DNA of 64,000 nt from Paenibacillus sp. E222 (GTDB lineage: Bacteria; Bacillota; Bacilli; Paenibacillales; Paenibacillaceae). The stretch covers positions 6,138,001 to 6,202,000 of the forward strand of contig NZ_CP058552.1 of NCBI RefSeq assembly GCF_013401555.1, given 5' to 3'. A model generated the notes under the pieces. That model saw nothing but the letters and a program-made list of their open reading frames with translations. It did no database searches and was not told where the DNA came from. The first letter of the stretch is position 1. Each line of letters begins with the position of its first letter. This document shows, piece after piece, positions 39,056 to 48,428 of this stretch. A program made the translations under genes and the position numbers.

Positions 39056-39577
39056 CTATCGTTTGGCAATTTCTCCGTACACGGATGGTGATTGCCACTT
39101 CTGGATCATGTTCTTCAGAGCTTCAAGCGTGAAGGGTTTGCCCATAAAATCATTCATCCCGGCTTCGAAACATTTCTCTTTCTCTCCATCCATCACATTT
39201 CCTGTCATCGCAATAATCGGAATAGGATGCCACATCTTATCCAGCTCTATGGCTCGGATATGGCGTGTCGCCTCCAGTCCGTCCATTACTGGCATCATGT
39301 TATCCATCAGGATCATACTATATTTTTTGCTGAGAAAAGCCTCACTAGCCTCTTCCCCATTGGAAACGGCATCCACCTCGGTCATGCCTAGCTTTTTGAG
39401 CTGCATCAGCACAACCTGCCGATTGATAACGTTATCGTCTGCCAGCAAGATTGATATCGGAATGGATATATGGCCTTGCTCCTCCTGATTTTCCTTGCCG
39501 CCGCGAATCATCTGATGGGGTAACGGTTCAATCGTTCTGCGCGATGAGTTCATCTCGCCATGTTCATTAGACATCAC
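39056..39577 (-). CDS. stand-alone receiver-domain protein
   Basis: A 173-residue protein with a receiver domain at about 42-165: acidic pair D47-D48, phosphorylation site D92 in MILMDNMMPVMDG, and the conserved Lys in GKPFTLEAL. The receiver looks like those at the C terminus of hybrid histidine kinases (ILLADDNVINRQV), and the 40-residue N-terminal segment is low-complexity, like an inter-domain linker. No kinase lies beside it, and no output domain follows. It may be a single-domain phosphate sink, or a remnant of a hybrid kinase. Start is GTG 39577 or ATG 39574; AGGAG lies upstream of both. Confidence 0.8.
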   Translation of the reverse strand: MMSNEHGEMNSSRRTIEPLPHQMIRGGKENQEEQGHISIPISILLADDNVINRQVVLMQLKKLGMTEVDAVSNGEEASEAFLSKKYSMILMDNMMPVMDGLEATRHIRAIELDKMWHPIPIIAMTGNVMDGEKEKCFEAGMNDFMGKPFTLEALKNMIQKWQSPSVYGEIAKR

Positions 39578-39733
39578 TTGATCACTCTCCTAATCACGAA
39601 TTATGCCATACTGCATTACGAAGGCTTCACTCATCCAATCGTTTCCAGCAGCTGCAACAGCCTCGACCTTATCCGTTAAATATAACCATCTATTCATTAT
39701 ACATGAACGACGAATGGCATACATTCATATAAA

Positions 39734-39768
39734 AAAACTGACCTGCGTTATTAACGCAAGTCAGTTTT
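39734..39768 (-). terminator. intrinsic terminator overlapping the MarR gene end
   Basis: AAAACTGACCTGCGTT (39734-39749) pairs with AACGCAAGTCAGTTTT (39753-39768), one mismatch, 3-base loop; TTTTTTT tract follows on the minus strand. The upstream arm lies inside the last codons of the MarR gene. Confidence 0.85.
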
Positions 39769-40209
39769 CCCCTCTGCAGCGAGTCCAAGCTTTTTTAACA
39801 AACGAATCGCATCCGCCTTTTCCGAAGGTTCCAGTCCATCCACCGCATCAATGATCACCTGGTGGTGCTGAGGAAAGATTTGTGTAAACAAATGTCTTCC
39901 TTCCTCCGTCAATTCAGCGTATATGACACGCCGATCTTCCTTGGATGCTCGACGAATCAGCAGATTTTTATTCTGAAGCTTATCCACAACATACGTAATA
40001 TTACCGCTGGACATTAACACTTTCTCACCGATCTTTTGCAACGCCTGCGGCCCTTTATGGTATAACAAATCAAGCACGCCAAATTCTGTCGTATTCAGTC
40101 CATGACTCTGGATATCCCGGTTGGACCTGGATGTAACGGAATTGTATGCGCGAGCGAGAACCACAAATAATTGTAAAGACAGTTCCCGATTGTCCTCGTT
40201 GTTCGGCAT
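39751..40209 (-). CDS. MarR-family transcriptional regulator
   Basis: A 152-residue winged-helix regulator. The HTH reads KGPQALQKIGEKVLMSSGNITYVVDKLQNKNLI and the wing RASKEDRRVIYAELTEEG. It follows an acetyltransferase gene by 14 bases and ends at a strong terminator whose first arm lies in its own last codons. OhrR/HpaR-type MarR proteins look similar, but no reactive cysteine for peroxide sensing is visible, so the ligand is not predicted. Confidence 0.88.
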   Translation of the reverse strand: MPNNEDNRELSLQLFVVLARAYNSVTSRSNRDIQSHGLNTTEFGVLDLLYHKGPQALQKIGEKVLMSSGNITYVVDKLQNKNLLIRRASKEDRRVIYAELTEEGRHLFTQIFPQHHQVIIDAVDGLEPSEKADAIRLLKKLGLAAEGKTDLR

Positions 40210-40223
40210 TTCTTAATCCTCCA

Positions 40224-40823
40224 TCAGTTGTTTACATTTCGACCTGCGCCTGAAGATTGGTTCTGCTCCCACTCTTCGCGCAGCATTCCCATACGAATTG
40301 AATCATAATGTTTGCCATCCACGATGCGGCATTTGCGCATGCGTCCTTCCACCTGCAGTCCCGCCTTCGAAGCTGAACGCATCATTCGTTCATTGCCCGA
40401 CCATGTTGTTAATCCAACCCGGGCTACGGGCAATTGCGCGAATAAGTGACTGGACCACATCTGAAGTACTCGCGTGCCGATCCCGCGCCCCCATTGGGCT
40501 GATCGATATAACACTATTCCCATTTCCAGCCACATGGATGGACGATGTTCCCAATAATAGCTGATTGTACCTACGATTCGGTCATTCAGCTCAATAATTC
40601 GAATGGAGTCCGGATCAGAGTTGCTCTCAGTTGCTTCAAGTCTTCTTAACATGCTCCGTTGGAAGTCTTCGTAGCTCTCATGTTCAAGGGCATAATATGG
40701 CGCATCCCATTGCTTCCATTCCGGTACGTCTTCACTGTAGATCAATTCATAGAGTTCAGTCAGATCCTCTTTCTCCATACATCGAAGAACAATCTCACCA
40801 TCCACTAGCGGGTTTTCCCTCAT
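40224..40823 (-). CDS. RimJ/RimL-type GNAT acetyltransferase
   Basis: A 199-residue acetyltransferase. The substrate-side start VLRCMEKEDLTELYELI and the acetyl-CoA segment MGIVLYRSAQWGRGIGTRVLQMW, with the loop QWGRGIG, place it in the RimJ/RimL group. The last 20 residues are Gln/Ser/Asn-rich and look like an added tail. It is followed 14 bases later by the MarR gene and preceded by rpiA 24 bases upstream, so rpiA, this gene and the MarR gene may be read together. The protein or small-molecule target is not known. Confidence 0.84.
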   Translation of the reverse strand: MRENPLVDGEIVLRCMEKEDLTELYELIYSEDVPEWKQWDAPYYALEHESYEDFQRSMLRRLEATESNSDPDSIRIIELNDRIVGTISYYWEHRPSMWLEMGIVLYRSAQWGRGIGTRVLQMWSSHLFAQLPVARVGLTTWSGNERMMRSASKAGLQVEGRMRKCRIVDGKHYDSIRMGMLREEWEQNQSSGAGRNVNN

Positions 40824-40847
40824 CTATGCAATGACCTCACTTTCCGT

Positions 40848-41519
40848 TCATGAACGATGACGCTCATCGATGCTGCCATCATCCTTCGCAAGAATGACGG
40901 TGTCCGCCATGTCAATAAACAATCCATTATCGACAACACCTGGGAGCATGTTTAACTGAACGTTAAGCTCCGCTGCATGTTCTATGGCTTCCATGCGGCA
41001 ATCCGCAATGAGGTTTCCATTATCCGTAAGATAACGTTGATCCCCGTCCATGCGCCATTCCGGTTGACACCCGAGTTTCTCCAGCGCCTGGAAGGTCCAT
41101 TCAGATGCAAAAGGAACCACTTCAACCGGCAACGGGAATTTTCCAAGCTTTTGTACGGCTTTGCTGCCATCAGCCACAATAATCAGTTTGTCGCTGTTTG
41201 CAGCGACAATTTTCTCGCGCAAAAGCGCACCGCCGCCACCTTTGATCAGGTTAAACTCAGGATCAACTTCATCTGCACCATCAATGGTCAGATCCAGACG
41301 TCCAATTTGATCAAATGGAACGATCGGAATTCCCCACTCTTTGGCGAGCTTGTCCGATGCTTTCGAAGTAGCTACAGCCTGAATGTTTAACCCTTCTCGT
41401 ACCCGCTCACCAATTCGACAAATAGCGTAATACGCCGTTGACCCTGTACCCAATCCAACCTTCATTCCATCTTGAACATATTCTGCCGCGCGCTCAGCTG
41501 CTATCTGTTTAAGATTCAT
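40848..41519 (-). CDS. rpiA: ribose-5-phosphate isomerase A
   Basis: A 223-residue enzyme of the pentose phosphate pathway interconverting ribose 5-phosphate and ribulose 5-phosphate. Signature segments are GLGTGSTAYYAI (phosphate loop), TIDGADEVDPEFNLIKGGGGALLREKIVA with the catalytic Asp/Glu cluster, and DGSKAVQKLGKFPLPVEVVPF with a conserved Lys. The length is that of the family (about 220). The role fits the pentose flow from xyloglucan-derived xylose but the gene is housekeeping. Confidence 0.95.
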   Translation of the reverse strand: MNLKQIAAERAAEYVQDGMKVGLGTGSTAYYAICRIGERVREGLNIQAVATSKASDKLAKEWGIPIVPFDQIGRLDLTIDGADEVDPEFNLIKGGGGALLREKIVAANSDKLIIVADGSKAVQKLGKFPLPVEVVPFASEWTFQALEKLGCQPEWRMDGDQRYLTDNGNLIADCRMEAIEHAAELNVQLNMLPGVVDNGLFIDMADTVILAKDDGSIDERHRS

Positions 41520-42126
41520 CTATAAACCCCCGCCTGCTCATGATTTGAGAAATGCATACTGTAGTTATTATAGATAAAACCGCTTCCGATGTATATCTGT
41601 GCATGACGTATTGAACTGGGAAACTTGGCCTGTTTCTCTGCTTCACATGTGTCGTTGATCCTTCTTATGTAAATTCTTGGTTAGATTCTCCTCCCTGATA
41701 TCTTATTGGTGTGGCAGAAGAAAGTCCGTTTTCTGTCATTTTCACTATTTTTTCAATGTTTAAGGATGTTTTTTGACCCACCATGTTATAGAATACAGAA
41801 TGAAACTAAAAAATGGGAATTATTTTAAATAAACAGTTCTAAATACCTACATCTCACTTCCATATGTCCATAAATACGTAAAATATTAAAAAAGTTTTAA
41901 CAAAACTATTCAATTTGACGACATTTTATACGACATATTAAGTATAGATGTGTTTTAATAATTAGACACCTATAGGTATCTAGGTAAAAATATCTCTACA
42001 TAGCGACCAGGAACCCAAGACCATGGTCGCACATTTTACCTTTGGAGGGGATAAGGAAATGACTTAATTTACATCATGAAGACAGCAGCATATTATCAAT
42101 TCAAAGAAGATCAGGAGTGGACTTTA
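41520..42126. other. long leader/promoter region of the chemotaxis-NRPS unit
   Basis: About 600 bases without a gene separate rpiA from the divergent chemotaxis protein. Much of it is A/T-rich. Near the downstream end are a near-perfect 16-base palindrome (41965-41980, GACACCTATAGGTATC, one mismatched pair), a hairpin with perfect 7-base arms GCGACCA (42003-42009) / TGGTCGC (42024-42030), and a strong ribosome site GGAGGGG (42044-42050) that serves only the two-codon frame ATG-ACT-TAA (42059-42067). Confidence 0.55.
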
Positions 42127-43893
42127 GTGAAATCATTAAGTTGGAAAAGCATGTCTTTTTTCTCCAAAAATCTGTTACTCTCATTTACTAACATTATTAT
42201 TATTGGCGTGGCACTTATTGCCAGCAGCTATTACTTTCAAAAAACGATTCTCGTTGACCAGCTACATGGTCAAGTAGAACAAATCACCAAAAAATGGGCA
42301 GAGGGCATTGATTCCACCGAAGTACAGGCTGCTATTACAGAAGCCAATTATGATGGAAAAGCACAAACCAAATTGCGTGCCTATTTCGATGAAATGCAGC
42401 AATATTATCCCAACATTGCACAAGCCTACATCTTTGGTGTCGAGCTGGGTGGAGATAACAAGCGTTTAACTTCCCTTGTTGCCATGCCAACCAATCTGAA
42501 GGAAGCCTTCCAGAGTGAAAATGTAAAAATCGGCGACATGTATGAACAGCCCGTCGTTGTAGCAAATGCACTGAAAGAAATGCTGAATACGGATCGCCCG
42601 ACGTTCACCACATTTTATTCCGACGATTTCGGTACATGGACAACCATTGCTTACCCGATCAAGGATAGCAACGGCAAGATTTACTCTTACTTTGCAGTCG
42701 ATGCAGACGCATCAGCAGTACCTGCCGGACTGAACAAATTGCTCAAGAACGGAATTATCATTCTGATAGCGTTCCTGCTGTTATTCCTGATTATCCAATA
42801 TCTTGTTGTCAAAAACACGCTTTCCCCTATTCGTCACCTGATCAAAGGGATTGATGACGTAAGTCGGGGTAATTTGAATGTCAAAATTCCGACAGGCAAA
42901 GACGATCTGGGCATTGTGAACGAAAAGTTCAATACCATGGTACGCAAGATCAACGACACCATCGTCAAAGTGCAAATCACTTCGCAAGAAGTTAACGAGT
43001 CTGCCAAGGAGCTGTATGAAGTCTCCGAGAGAAACAGCGAGAATGCTGATTCTATCAATAACAACGTTACTCAGATTACATCCAACATTCGTGCACAGGA
43101 ACAGGCAACCCGGGACAGTGCCCGTGCGATGTCCGAGATGGCTATCGTCATTCAGACTATTGCCAGCAGTTCAGCTAGTGTAGCTGACGAGGCATATGAG
43201 ATGGAACGCCGTTCTCAACAAGGAAACACTGTGGTTCGTCAGGTGTCAGAGCAGATGAATCTGATTACGGAATCTGTTAAAAACACTGCTTCAGCCATTC
43301 AGGTTCTGGAGAGCCGTTCTCAGGAAATTGGCGATATTCTGAATATCATTTCAGGTATTTCCAGCCAGACCAACTTACTTGCACTCAACGCCTCCATTGA
43401 AGCGGCACGTGTTGGTGAAGAAGGCCGAGGATTCGCGGTTGTAGCAGGTGAAGTACGTAAACTTGCTGAGCAGTCGGAACAATCCACGAGCCAGGTTGCT
43501 GTACTGATCCAGGAGATTCAGGCTGAAATCAGACAAGCCGTTCGTGCGATGGAACAAGGAACGTCTGAAGTGGATACCGGGCTCAGCGTAGCTGATCAAA
43601 CCGGTCAATTGTTCGAAGAAATTTTGGAAGCTGCCAAGAAAGTATCGAATCAGATTCAGGAAGTGTCCAGCGCTACAGAAGAAATTTCTGCAGGTACAGA
43701 AGAAATGACCGCAACTGCGGATGATTTGTCTGCCAGTGTGAGTAAAACAGCTGAAAACAGTGAACGGATTTCTTCATCCGTTGATGAACAAAAAGCGTCT
43801 CTGATTACGCTTGTTGATTCCTCTACCCGTTTGAACAGCATGTCCGAGGAACTGCAAGAACTGATTTCGCATTTTAATGTAAGCAAACTATAA
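42127..43893 (+). CDS. methyl-accepting chemotaxis protein
   Basis: A membrane chemoreceptor of 588 residues. Helix 1 is at about 15-35, an extracellular sensor domain of about 170 residues (single Cache-like) follows, helix 2 is at about 207-228, then HAMP to about 280 and a long cytoplasmic signalling domain with the hairpin tip [43 protein letters not shown]. No C-terminal tether pentapeptide is present. I prefer the GTG at 42127, 9 bases after AGGAG, giving [12 protein letters not shown]; an in-frame ATG at 42076 adds 17 residues but has no ribosome site at the right distance. It is followed 46 bases later by the NRPS gene on the same strand. Confidence 0.9.
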   Translation: MKSLSWKSMSFFSKNLLLSFTNIIIIGVALIASSYYFQKTILVDQLHGQVEQITKKWAEGIDSTEVQAAITEANYDGKAQTKLRAYFDEMQQYYPNIAQAYIFGVELGGDNKRLTSLVAMPTNLKEAFQSENVKIGDMYEQPVVVANALKEMLNTDRPTFTTFYSDDFGTWTTIAYPIKDSNGKIYSYFAVDADASAVPAGLNKLLKNGIIILIAFLLLFLIIQYLVVKNTLSPIRHLIKGIDDVSRGNLNVKIPTGKDDLGIVNEKFNTMVRKINDTIVKVQITSQEVNESAKELYEVSERNSENADSINNNVTQITSNIRAQEQATRDSARAMSEMAIVIQTIASSSASVADEAYEMERRSQQGNTVVRQVSEQMNLITESVKNTASAIQVLESRSQEIGDILNIISGISSQTNLLALNASIEAARVGEEGRGFAVVAGEVRKLAEQSEQSTSQVAVLIQEIQAEIRQAVRAMEQGTSEVDTGLSVADQTGQLFEEILEAAKKVSNQIQEVSSATEEISAGTEEMTATADDLSASVSKTAENSERISSSVDEQKASLITLVDSSTRLNSMSEELQELISHFNVSKL

Positions 43894-43939
43894 TTCAACC
43901 CACATCTTGAACGGTTTGAACCAAGGAGGAACAACTGAA

Positions 43940-46900
43940 GTGGTCGAAAATCAATCATCATCTCCCCAAACAGTGGAATCTGGCCTGCCGGTTCTTCAGA
44001 TTCCACTGGATTTTGGGCGCCGTCAACAATCATTTAAATACGAGTCTGCTCATATCTCACTGGAATCGTCCCTGAGTCGGGAACTAAAACAAAAATTCGG
44101 CTCAGAAGGCATGTATCCAGCATTATTGTCTGCCTACGCAGCATTGTTGTTCCGTTTATCAGCCGAGCAGGAACTTGCCATTGGCACACTGGCTCCCGAT
44201 CAGGCAGCTTCCCATGTGTTATTGCAGATTCAAGGCAAGTTAACCTTTAACGAGCTGATTCATCAGATTTCAGATCAACTCCAGCAGCATTACACGCCCC
44301 AAACCGGAGGCAATCCGGAAACGCTGTTCATGTTTAACAGTGTACAGCTGCCTAAAGCTCCTCAAATGTTAAATTGGAATGTTCGTGATGATCAGGATAT
44401 GCTCACACTGGATCTGTTCTATGACAGTTCACTTCTTCATGAAGCTACGATCACAAGATATGCAGAGTATTATCAGACTCTTCTTCTGGCTATGCTGCGT
44501 GACAAGGACAAAGCCATCGGTACAGTGGACATTTTATCCGCTTCAGATCGACTGCTATACCGGGAAATGAATGATACCACCGTTCTCGAACCGGAGCATC
44601 AGACCATTCATGGCTGGTTCGAAGCAACAGCAGCAGAATATCCGGAATCGCCAGCAATTACTTCATCAACTGGTCGATACACCTATAGAGAACTGAACGA
44701 ACGTGCCAATCAGGTTGCCCGTGTGCTGTTATCCAATGGTTTGCAAAAAGGAGAATTCGTCAGCATCTTTATGGAGCGGAGTTTGGAAACGATTATTTCT
44801 TTGCTCGGTATTCTCAAAGCTGGCGGAGTATATGTTCCTGTTGATCCTGAGCATCCACAAGAACGCAACAGTTATATTGTCGAAGATACAGCTTCATCAT
44901 TTGTCCTGACCAAAGAATCCTCTTTACCTGAAGCTTCACGTTTATTCTCAGGAATTACTACCGTTCGCCAAATCCTGGCCGTGGATGGACGCCTTGCCGG
45001 ATTTGCAGCAAGCAACCCCAACCTGGATATTCAGCCAGACGACCTGGCGTATATCATCTATACCTCGGGATCTACCGGCAAACCGAAAGGTGCACTTATT
45101 GCCCATCGGGGTGTTGCCAATCTCGGTAGTGTGGTGCAAAGGGATTGCGATATTCAACCAGGTGACGTATTAACCCAGTTTGCTACATACAGCTTCGATG
45201 CATCAGTGTGGGATACGATTGGCGCCTTGTTCTACGGAGCAGAACTGTACCTGTTGTCGGCGGAAGAACGTGTATCCGTCGAGGAATTTGCGAGTGCAAT
45301 TGAGCGCACAGGCACAACCATTATTACGATACTGCCAACCATCTTTTTCAACCAGCTTGCTTCCTTCCTGTCTGAAGAAGGCTTCCACAAGCTGGCCAAA
45401 GTCAAAATCATTACGGTGGCTGGTGAAGCACTCTATGGTGAGCAGGTTCGTGCCTTCCAGCGCAAGTTCGGCAACCAGATTGATATCGTCAATGTATACG
45501 GACCTACGGAATGTACGGTAGCGACAGCGACCCACCGAATTAGTGAGCAAGTTCCAGAAAGTGTCGTTAACATTCCAATCGGCAGACCGATTCATAACTA
45601 TAAAGTGTATATCGTCAATGAAGAACAGCAGTTATGCCCGGTAGGCGTTCCTGGAGAGGTATATATAGCAACACCCGCTTTGGCCAAAGGTTATCTGAAC
45701 CAGCCTGAGCGTACAGCGCAGGCATTCATTGATAATCCATTTGCTATCGATGAGAAAATCTATAAATCTGGCGATATTGCCAAAATGCTCGATAATGGAT
45801 TGCTGGAGTATGTCGGACGCAGTGACTCCCAGTTAAAAATCCGGGGTCACCGGATTGAGATTGGAGAGATCGAGGATCATTTTGCGCGTCTGGATCAGGT
45901 TCAGGATGTTGCCGTGATTCCGAAGAAGGAATCGGATGGTCAAAACATGCTCGTAGGGTACTTTACATCCAAGGATGGCAGTACGCTTTCCGTTGCAGAC
46001 ATTAAAGCCGAGCTAACGGTTAAGCTTCCTTCCTATTTTGTACCGAAATGGATTTGTCAGCTGGATGAAATGCCGATCGCACCGACAGGCAAAATCAATC
46101 GTAAAGCGATGGTATCTCTGCCTCACGTAGAGCGTCATGAAGATCGACCTTATCGGGTACTGCCGGAGACGGAAACCGAAGCGATTATTCTGGAATCCTG
46201 GAAAGAAATTCTTCAACACGATGACTTTGGTGTGGAGGACAGCTTCTTCGCCATTGGTGGTGATTCTCTACGTGTCATCCATGTATTGGTCATTCTGAAG
46301 CCGCATTATCCACAGCTGAAAATTGCTGACTTTTTTGCCGAGAAAACGATTCGTGCCTTGGCACAACGTGTGGAGACGCTGGCTCAAGCTACAGAAGAAA
46401 CTTCCCACTCCTCAGTAAATGACGGCGTGATCACCCAATTGTCAGAACATCCTGTAGAGCTGAGAACCCAGATTGGATATCCGGATATTCTGAATCCCGA
46501 GCATGTGCTCCTAACTGGGGCTACCGGATATCTTGGATCCCATGTGCTGCAACAGTTGATTCTAACTTCGAATACACGCATCTATACTCTTGTTCGCCGC
46601 CCCACAGACGGAAGTTCTGCGATGGAACGACTGAGCAGCGTCATGAAAGGTTACTTTGGACCGGAACTGCTACCTCTCCTCGCATCCCGCGTCGAGATTA
46701 TCGAAGGCGATCTGGAACAACCGAATCTTGGTCTTTCAGCAGAGCAGACAACATACGTGCAAGAACGAATTGACCGTGTGATACACTGTGCCGCCGACGT
46801 ACGACATTTCGGGGATGCAGCACAATTCGCCAAAACCAATGTAGATGGTACCATTGCCTTGCTTAAGCTTGTTCGCAGCAAACCGGGTGCCTCCTTCCAC

Positions 46901-47647
46901 CATGTATCCACGATGGGAATACCGGAAGATCTTGCACTCAGTGGACAGTGGGAATCCTCATTGCAATATGATCGCTTCCCAGCGGATCTGCATGTGGACA
47001 ACCTGTACTCGGACAGTAAACTTGAAGCAGAGAAGGTGCTTATGCTTGCTGCCGAAGAGGGTGTACCTGTGAGCATCTATCGTGCAGGTAATCTGACCTG
47101 TCATTCCGAGACAGGACGTTTCCAGTCTAATATCGATAGCAACGCCTTTTATCGTATGATTAAAGCAATGTTATTGCTGGGCAAAGCTCCGGCAGCCGAC
47201 TGGATGGTTGATTTTACACCTATTGATTATGCAAGCCAGGCGATTGTACATCTGGCATTACGCCAGGACACAGCAGGACGGGTATTCCATATCTGTAATC
47301 CGGAGCCAATCAGCTACGATGATCTGATTCGTTCTGTGAATCGGGCCGGTTATGAAGTGGAAACTCTGCCTTTTGCAGAGTACACCAACTGGTTGTTCGA
47401 TGGCAGTGTCAGCAAGGACCCTGAGGCGCTTCAACTGGCTATCGCCCAGCTTGAAGGAGACGGTGCCAAGGATTCTGCATACGTGTATGCCTCACCTGTA
47501 ACAACTGCTTATGTGGAACCAGCCGGCATCACATGCGCCAAAACCGATGATCGTTTCATCTCAAAAATGCTCGAACATGCCATCGAGATTGGTTATTTCC
47601 CTAAGGCCGTCCGACCGCAGTTTGGCACTTCTCCAAAGATGGAATAA
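43940..47647 (+). CDS. one-module NRPS: remnant condensation, adenylation, thiolation, thioester reductase
   Basis: A 1235-residue enzyme. GTG at 43940 has AAGGAGG 10 bases upstream; a TTG at 43907 precedes that site and is unlikely. Domain order: a condensation-like stretch (about 15-205) matching only the second half of a C domain and lacking HHxxxDG; adenylation (about 215-740) with YTSGSTGKPKG, SFDASVW, VYGPTE, KSGD, GRSDSQLKIRGHRIE and PTGKINRK; a carrier domain with the phosphopantetheine Ser S776 in IGGDSLR; and a reductase (about 850-1230) with GATGYLGSHV and catalytic Y1023/K1027 in YSDSK. It would activate an amino acid, or related acid, and release it as an aldehyde or alcohol, as in Lys2-like and CAR enzymes. 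My hand-derived pocket code is D-A-W-T-T-A-V-V-A-K, which is tentative. A terminator follows. Confidence 0.9.
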   Translation: MVENQSSSPQTVESGLPVLQIPLDFGRRQQSFKYESAHISLESSLSRELKQKFGSEGMYPALLSAYAALLFRLSAEQELAIGTLAPDQAASHVLLQIQGKLTFNELIHQISDQLQQHYTPQTGGNPETLFMFNSVQLPKAPQMLNWNVRDDQDMLTLDLFYDSSLLHEATITRYAEYYQTLLLAMLRDKDKAIGTVDILSASDRLLYREMNDTTVLEPEHQTIHGWFEATAAEYPESPAITSSTGRYTYRELNERANQVARVLLSNGLQKGEFVSIFMERSLETIISLLGILKAGGVYVPVDPEHPQERNSYIVEDTASSFVLTKESSLPEASRLFSGITTVRQILAVDGRLAGFAASNPNLDIQPDDLAYIIYTSGSTGKPKGALIAHRGVANLGSVVQRDCDIQPGDVLTQFATYSFDASVWDTIGALFYGAELYLLSAEERVSVEEFASAIERTGTTIITILPTIFFNQLASFLSEEGFHKLAKVKIITVAGEALYGEQVRAFQRKFGNQIDIVNVYGPTECTVATATHRISEQVPESVVNIPIGRPIHNYKVYIVNEEQQLCPVGVPGEVYIATPALAKGYLNQPERTAQAFIDNPFAIDEKIYKSGDIAKMLDNGLLEYVGRSDSQLKIRGHRIEIGEIEDHFARLDQVQDVAVIPKKESDGQNMLVGYFTSKDGSTLSVADIKAELTVKLPSYFVPKWICQLDEMPIAPTGKINRKAMVSLPHVERHEDRPYRVLPETETEAIILESWKEILQHDDFGVEDSFFAIGGDSLRVIHVLVILKPHYPQLKIADFFAEKTIRALAQRVETLAQATEETSHSSVNDGVITQLSEHPVELRTQIGYPDILNPEHVLLTGATGYLGSHVLQQLILTSNTRIYTLVRRPTDGSSAMERLSSVMKGYFGPELLPLLASRVEIIEGDLEQPNLGLSAEQTTYVQERIDRVIHCAADVRHFGDAAQFAKTNVDGTIALLKLVRSKPGASFHHVSTMGIPEDLALSGQWESSLQYDRFPADLHVDNLYSDSKLEAEKVLMLAAEEGVPVSIYRAGNLTCHSETGRFQSNIDSNAFYRMIKAMLLLGKAPAADWMVDFTPIDYASQAIVHLALRQDTAGRVFHICNPEPISYDDLIRSVNRAGYEVETLPFAEYTNWLFDGSVSKDPEALQLAIAQLEGDGAKDSAYVYASPVTTAYVEPAGITCAKTDDRFISKMLEHAIEIGYFPKAVRPQFGTSPKME

Positions 47648-47695
47648 ATCCAAAACAGTAAATGCATATTGTGCATCCATTGATGCATACAAAGA

Positions 47696-47740
47696 AAGCC
47701 ACCTCAACGTCAGTGATGACGGATAAGGTGGCTTTTTTCC
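47696..47740. terminator. bidirectional intrinsic terminator after the NRPS
   Basis: AAGCCACCT (47696-47704) pairs with AGGTGGCTT (47726-47734), with an inner stem CGTCA/TGACG at 47708-47721; six T follow on the plus strand. It separates the convergent NRPS and TraX-like genes. Confidence 0.85.
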
Positions 47741-47754
47741 TTCAGGAAGACTTT

Positions 47755-48375
47755 TTAAATCCAGCGGATCAAGGCAATGACAGCCAAATGTGCAGGATAA
47801 AAATAACGCCAAATCCAACGCGGACCTTTCAGACGGAACCCTGCGTTATAATACTGGGCAATGGCAATGCCTGCGGTAGCAATTACGCTGTACATCTGAA
47901 TAGAGCTGCTGTGCAGATAAATGTATAAAACATTTAAGAGCAAATGAGCCATTACCAGTACAGGACCCTGGAAGTAACGGAACAGCAATACAAGCAGTAA
48001 TCCATACATACCATAATCCATATGGGTCATCTCCATGACCACACCAGCCACGATCACAATTGGAATTCCCAGCAAACGGACCGGAAGTTTATCGAGCACA
48101 AGCAATACGAGCAGGGCAGACCATAATGTCCATACCACATTCAGCGAAAAATGATTAAAAGCCGCCATAAAAGGTAATTGAGAGATCACTGCTATCCAGA
48201 ATAACCGCCATATGTATTTTTGTACGTTGCGAGTATGTTTATAACCGATATACACGGCAAAAGCATAGATTGGAAAAGCAATCCGGCCAATGATTCGTAG
48301 CTCCCCCACTTGGGGGTAAAAGATGGCTCCGATATGATCGATCAACATCGTGATCATGGCTATCCATTGCATCAT
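47755..48375 (-). CDS. TraX-family membrane protein
   Basis: A 206-residue integral membrane protein with about seven hydrophobic segments. The N terminus MQWIAMITMLIDHIGAIFYP and the following RIIGRIAFPIYAFAVYIGYKHTRN match the TraX pattern, a membrane family named from the F-pilin acetylase and widespread in Firmicutes chromosomes. Acyl transfer is possible, but the chromosomal members have no proven substrate. It is convergent with the NRPS and lies downstream of a GNAT gene on its own strand, 53 bases away. Confidence 0.85.
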   Translation of the reverse strand: MMQWIAMITMLIDHIGAIFYPQVGELRIIGRIAFPIYAFAVYIGYKHTRNVQKYIWRLFWIAVISQLPFMAAFNHFSLNVVWTLWSALLVLLVLDKLPVRLLGIPIVIVAGVVMEMTHMDYGMYGLLLVLLFRYFQGPVLVMAHLLLNVLYIYLHSSSIQMYSVIATAGIAIAQYYNAGFRLKGPRWIWRYFYPAHLAVIALIRWI

Positions 48376-48428
48376 TTTGTGCTAATCCCTCCTGCTTATC
48401 CTGAACTTTGGGGTTCTCCAAGTCTTTC

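Noticed and set aside
42003-42030. Cyclic di-GMP or other known riboswitch ahead of the chemoreceptor
   Set aside because: The hairpin lacks the conserved GEMM-type core sequences and I could not fit any other class.
43940-47647. A full C-A-T peptide synthetase module
   Set aside because: The N-terminal part lacks the HHxxxDG half of the condensation domain and is too short.
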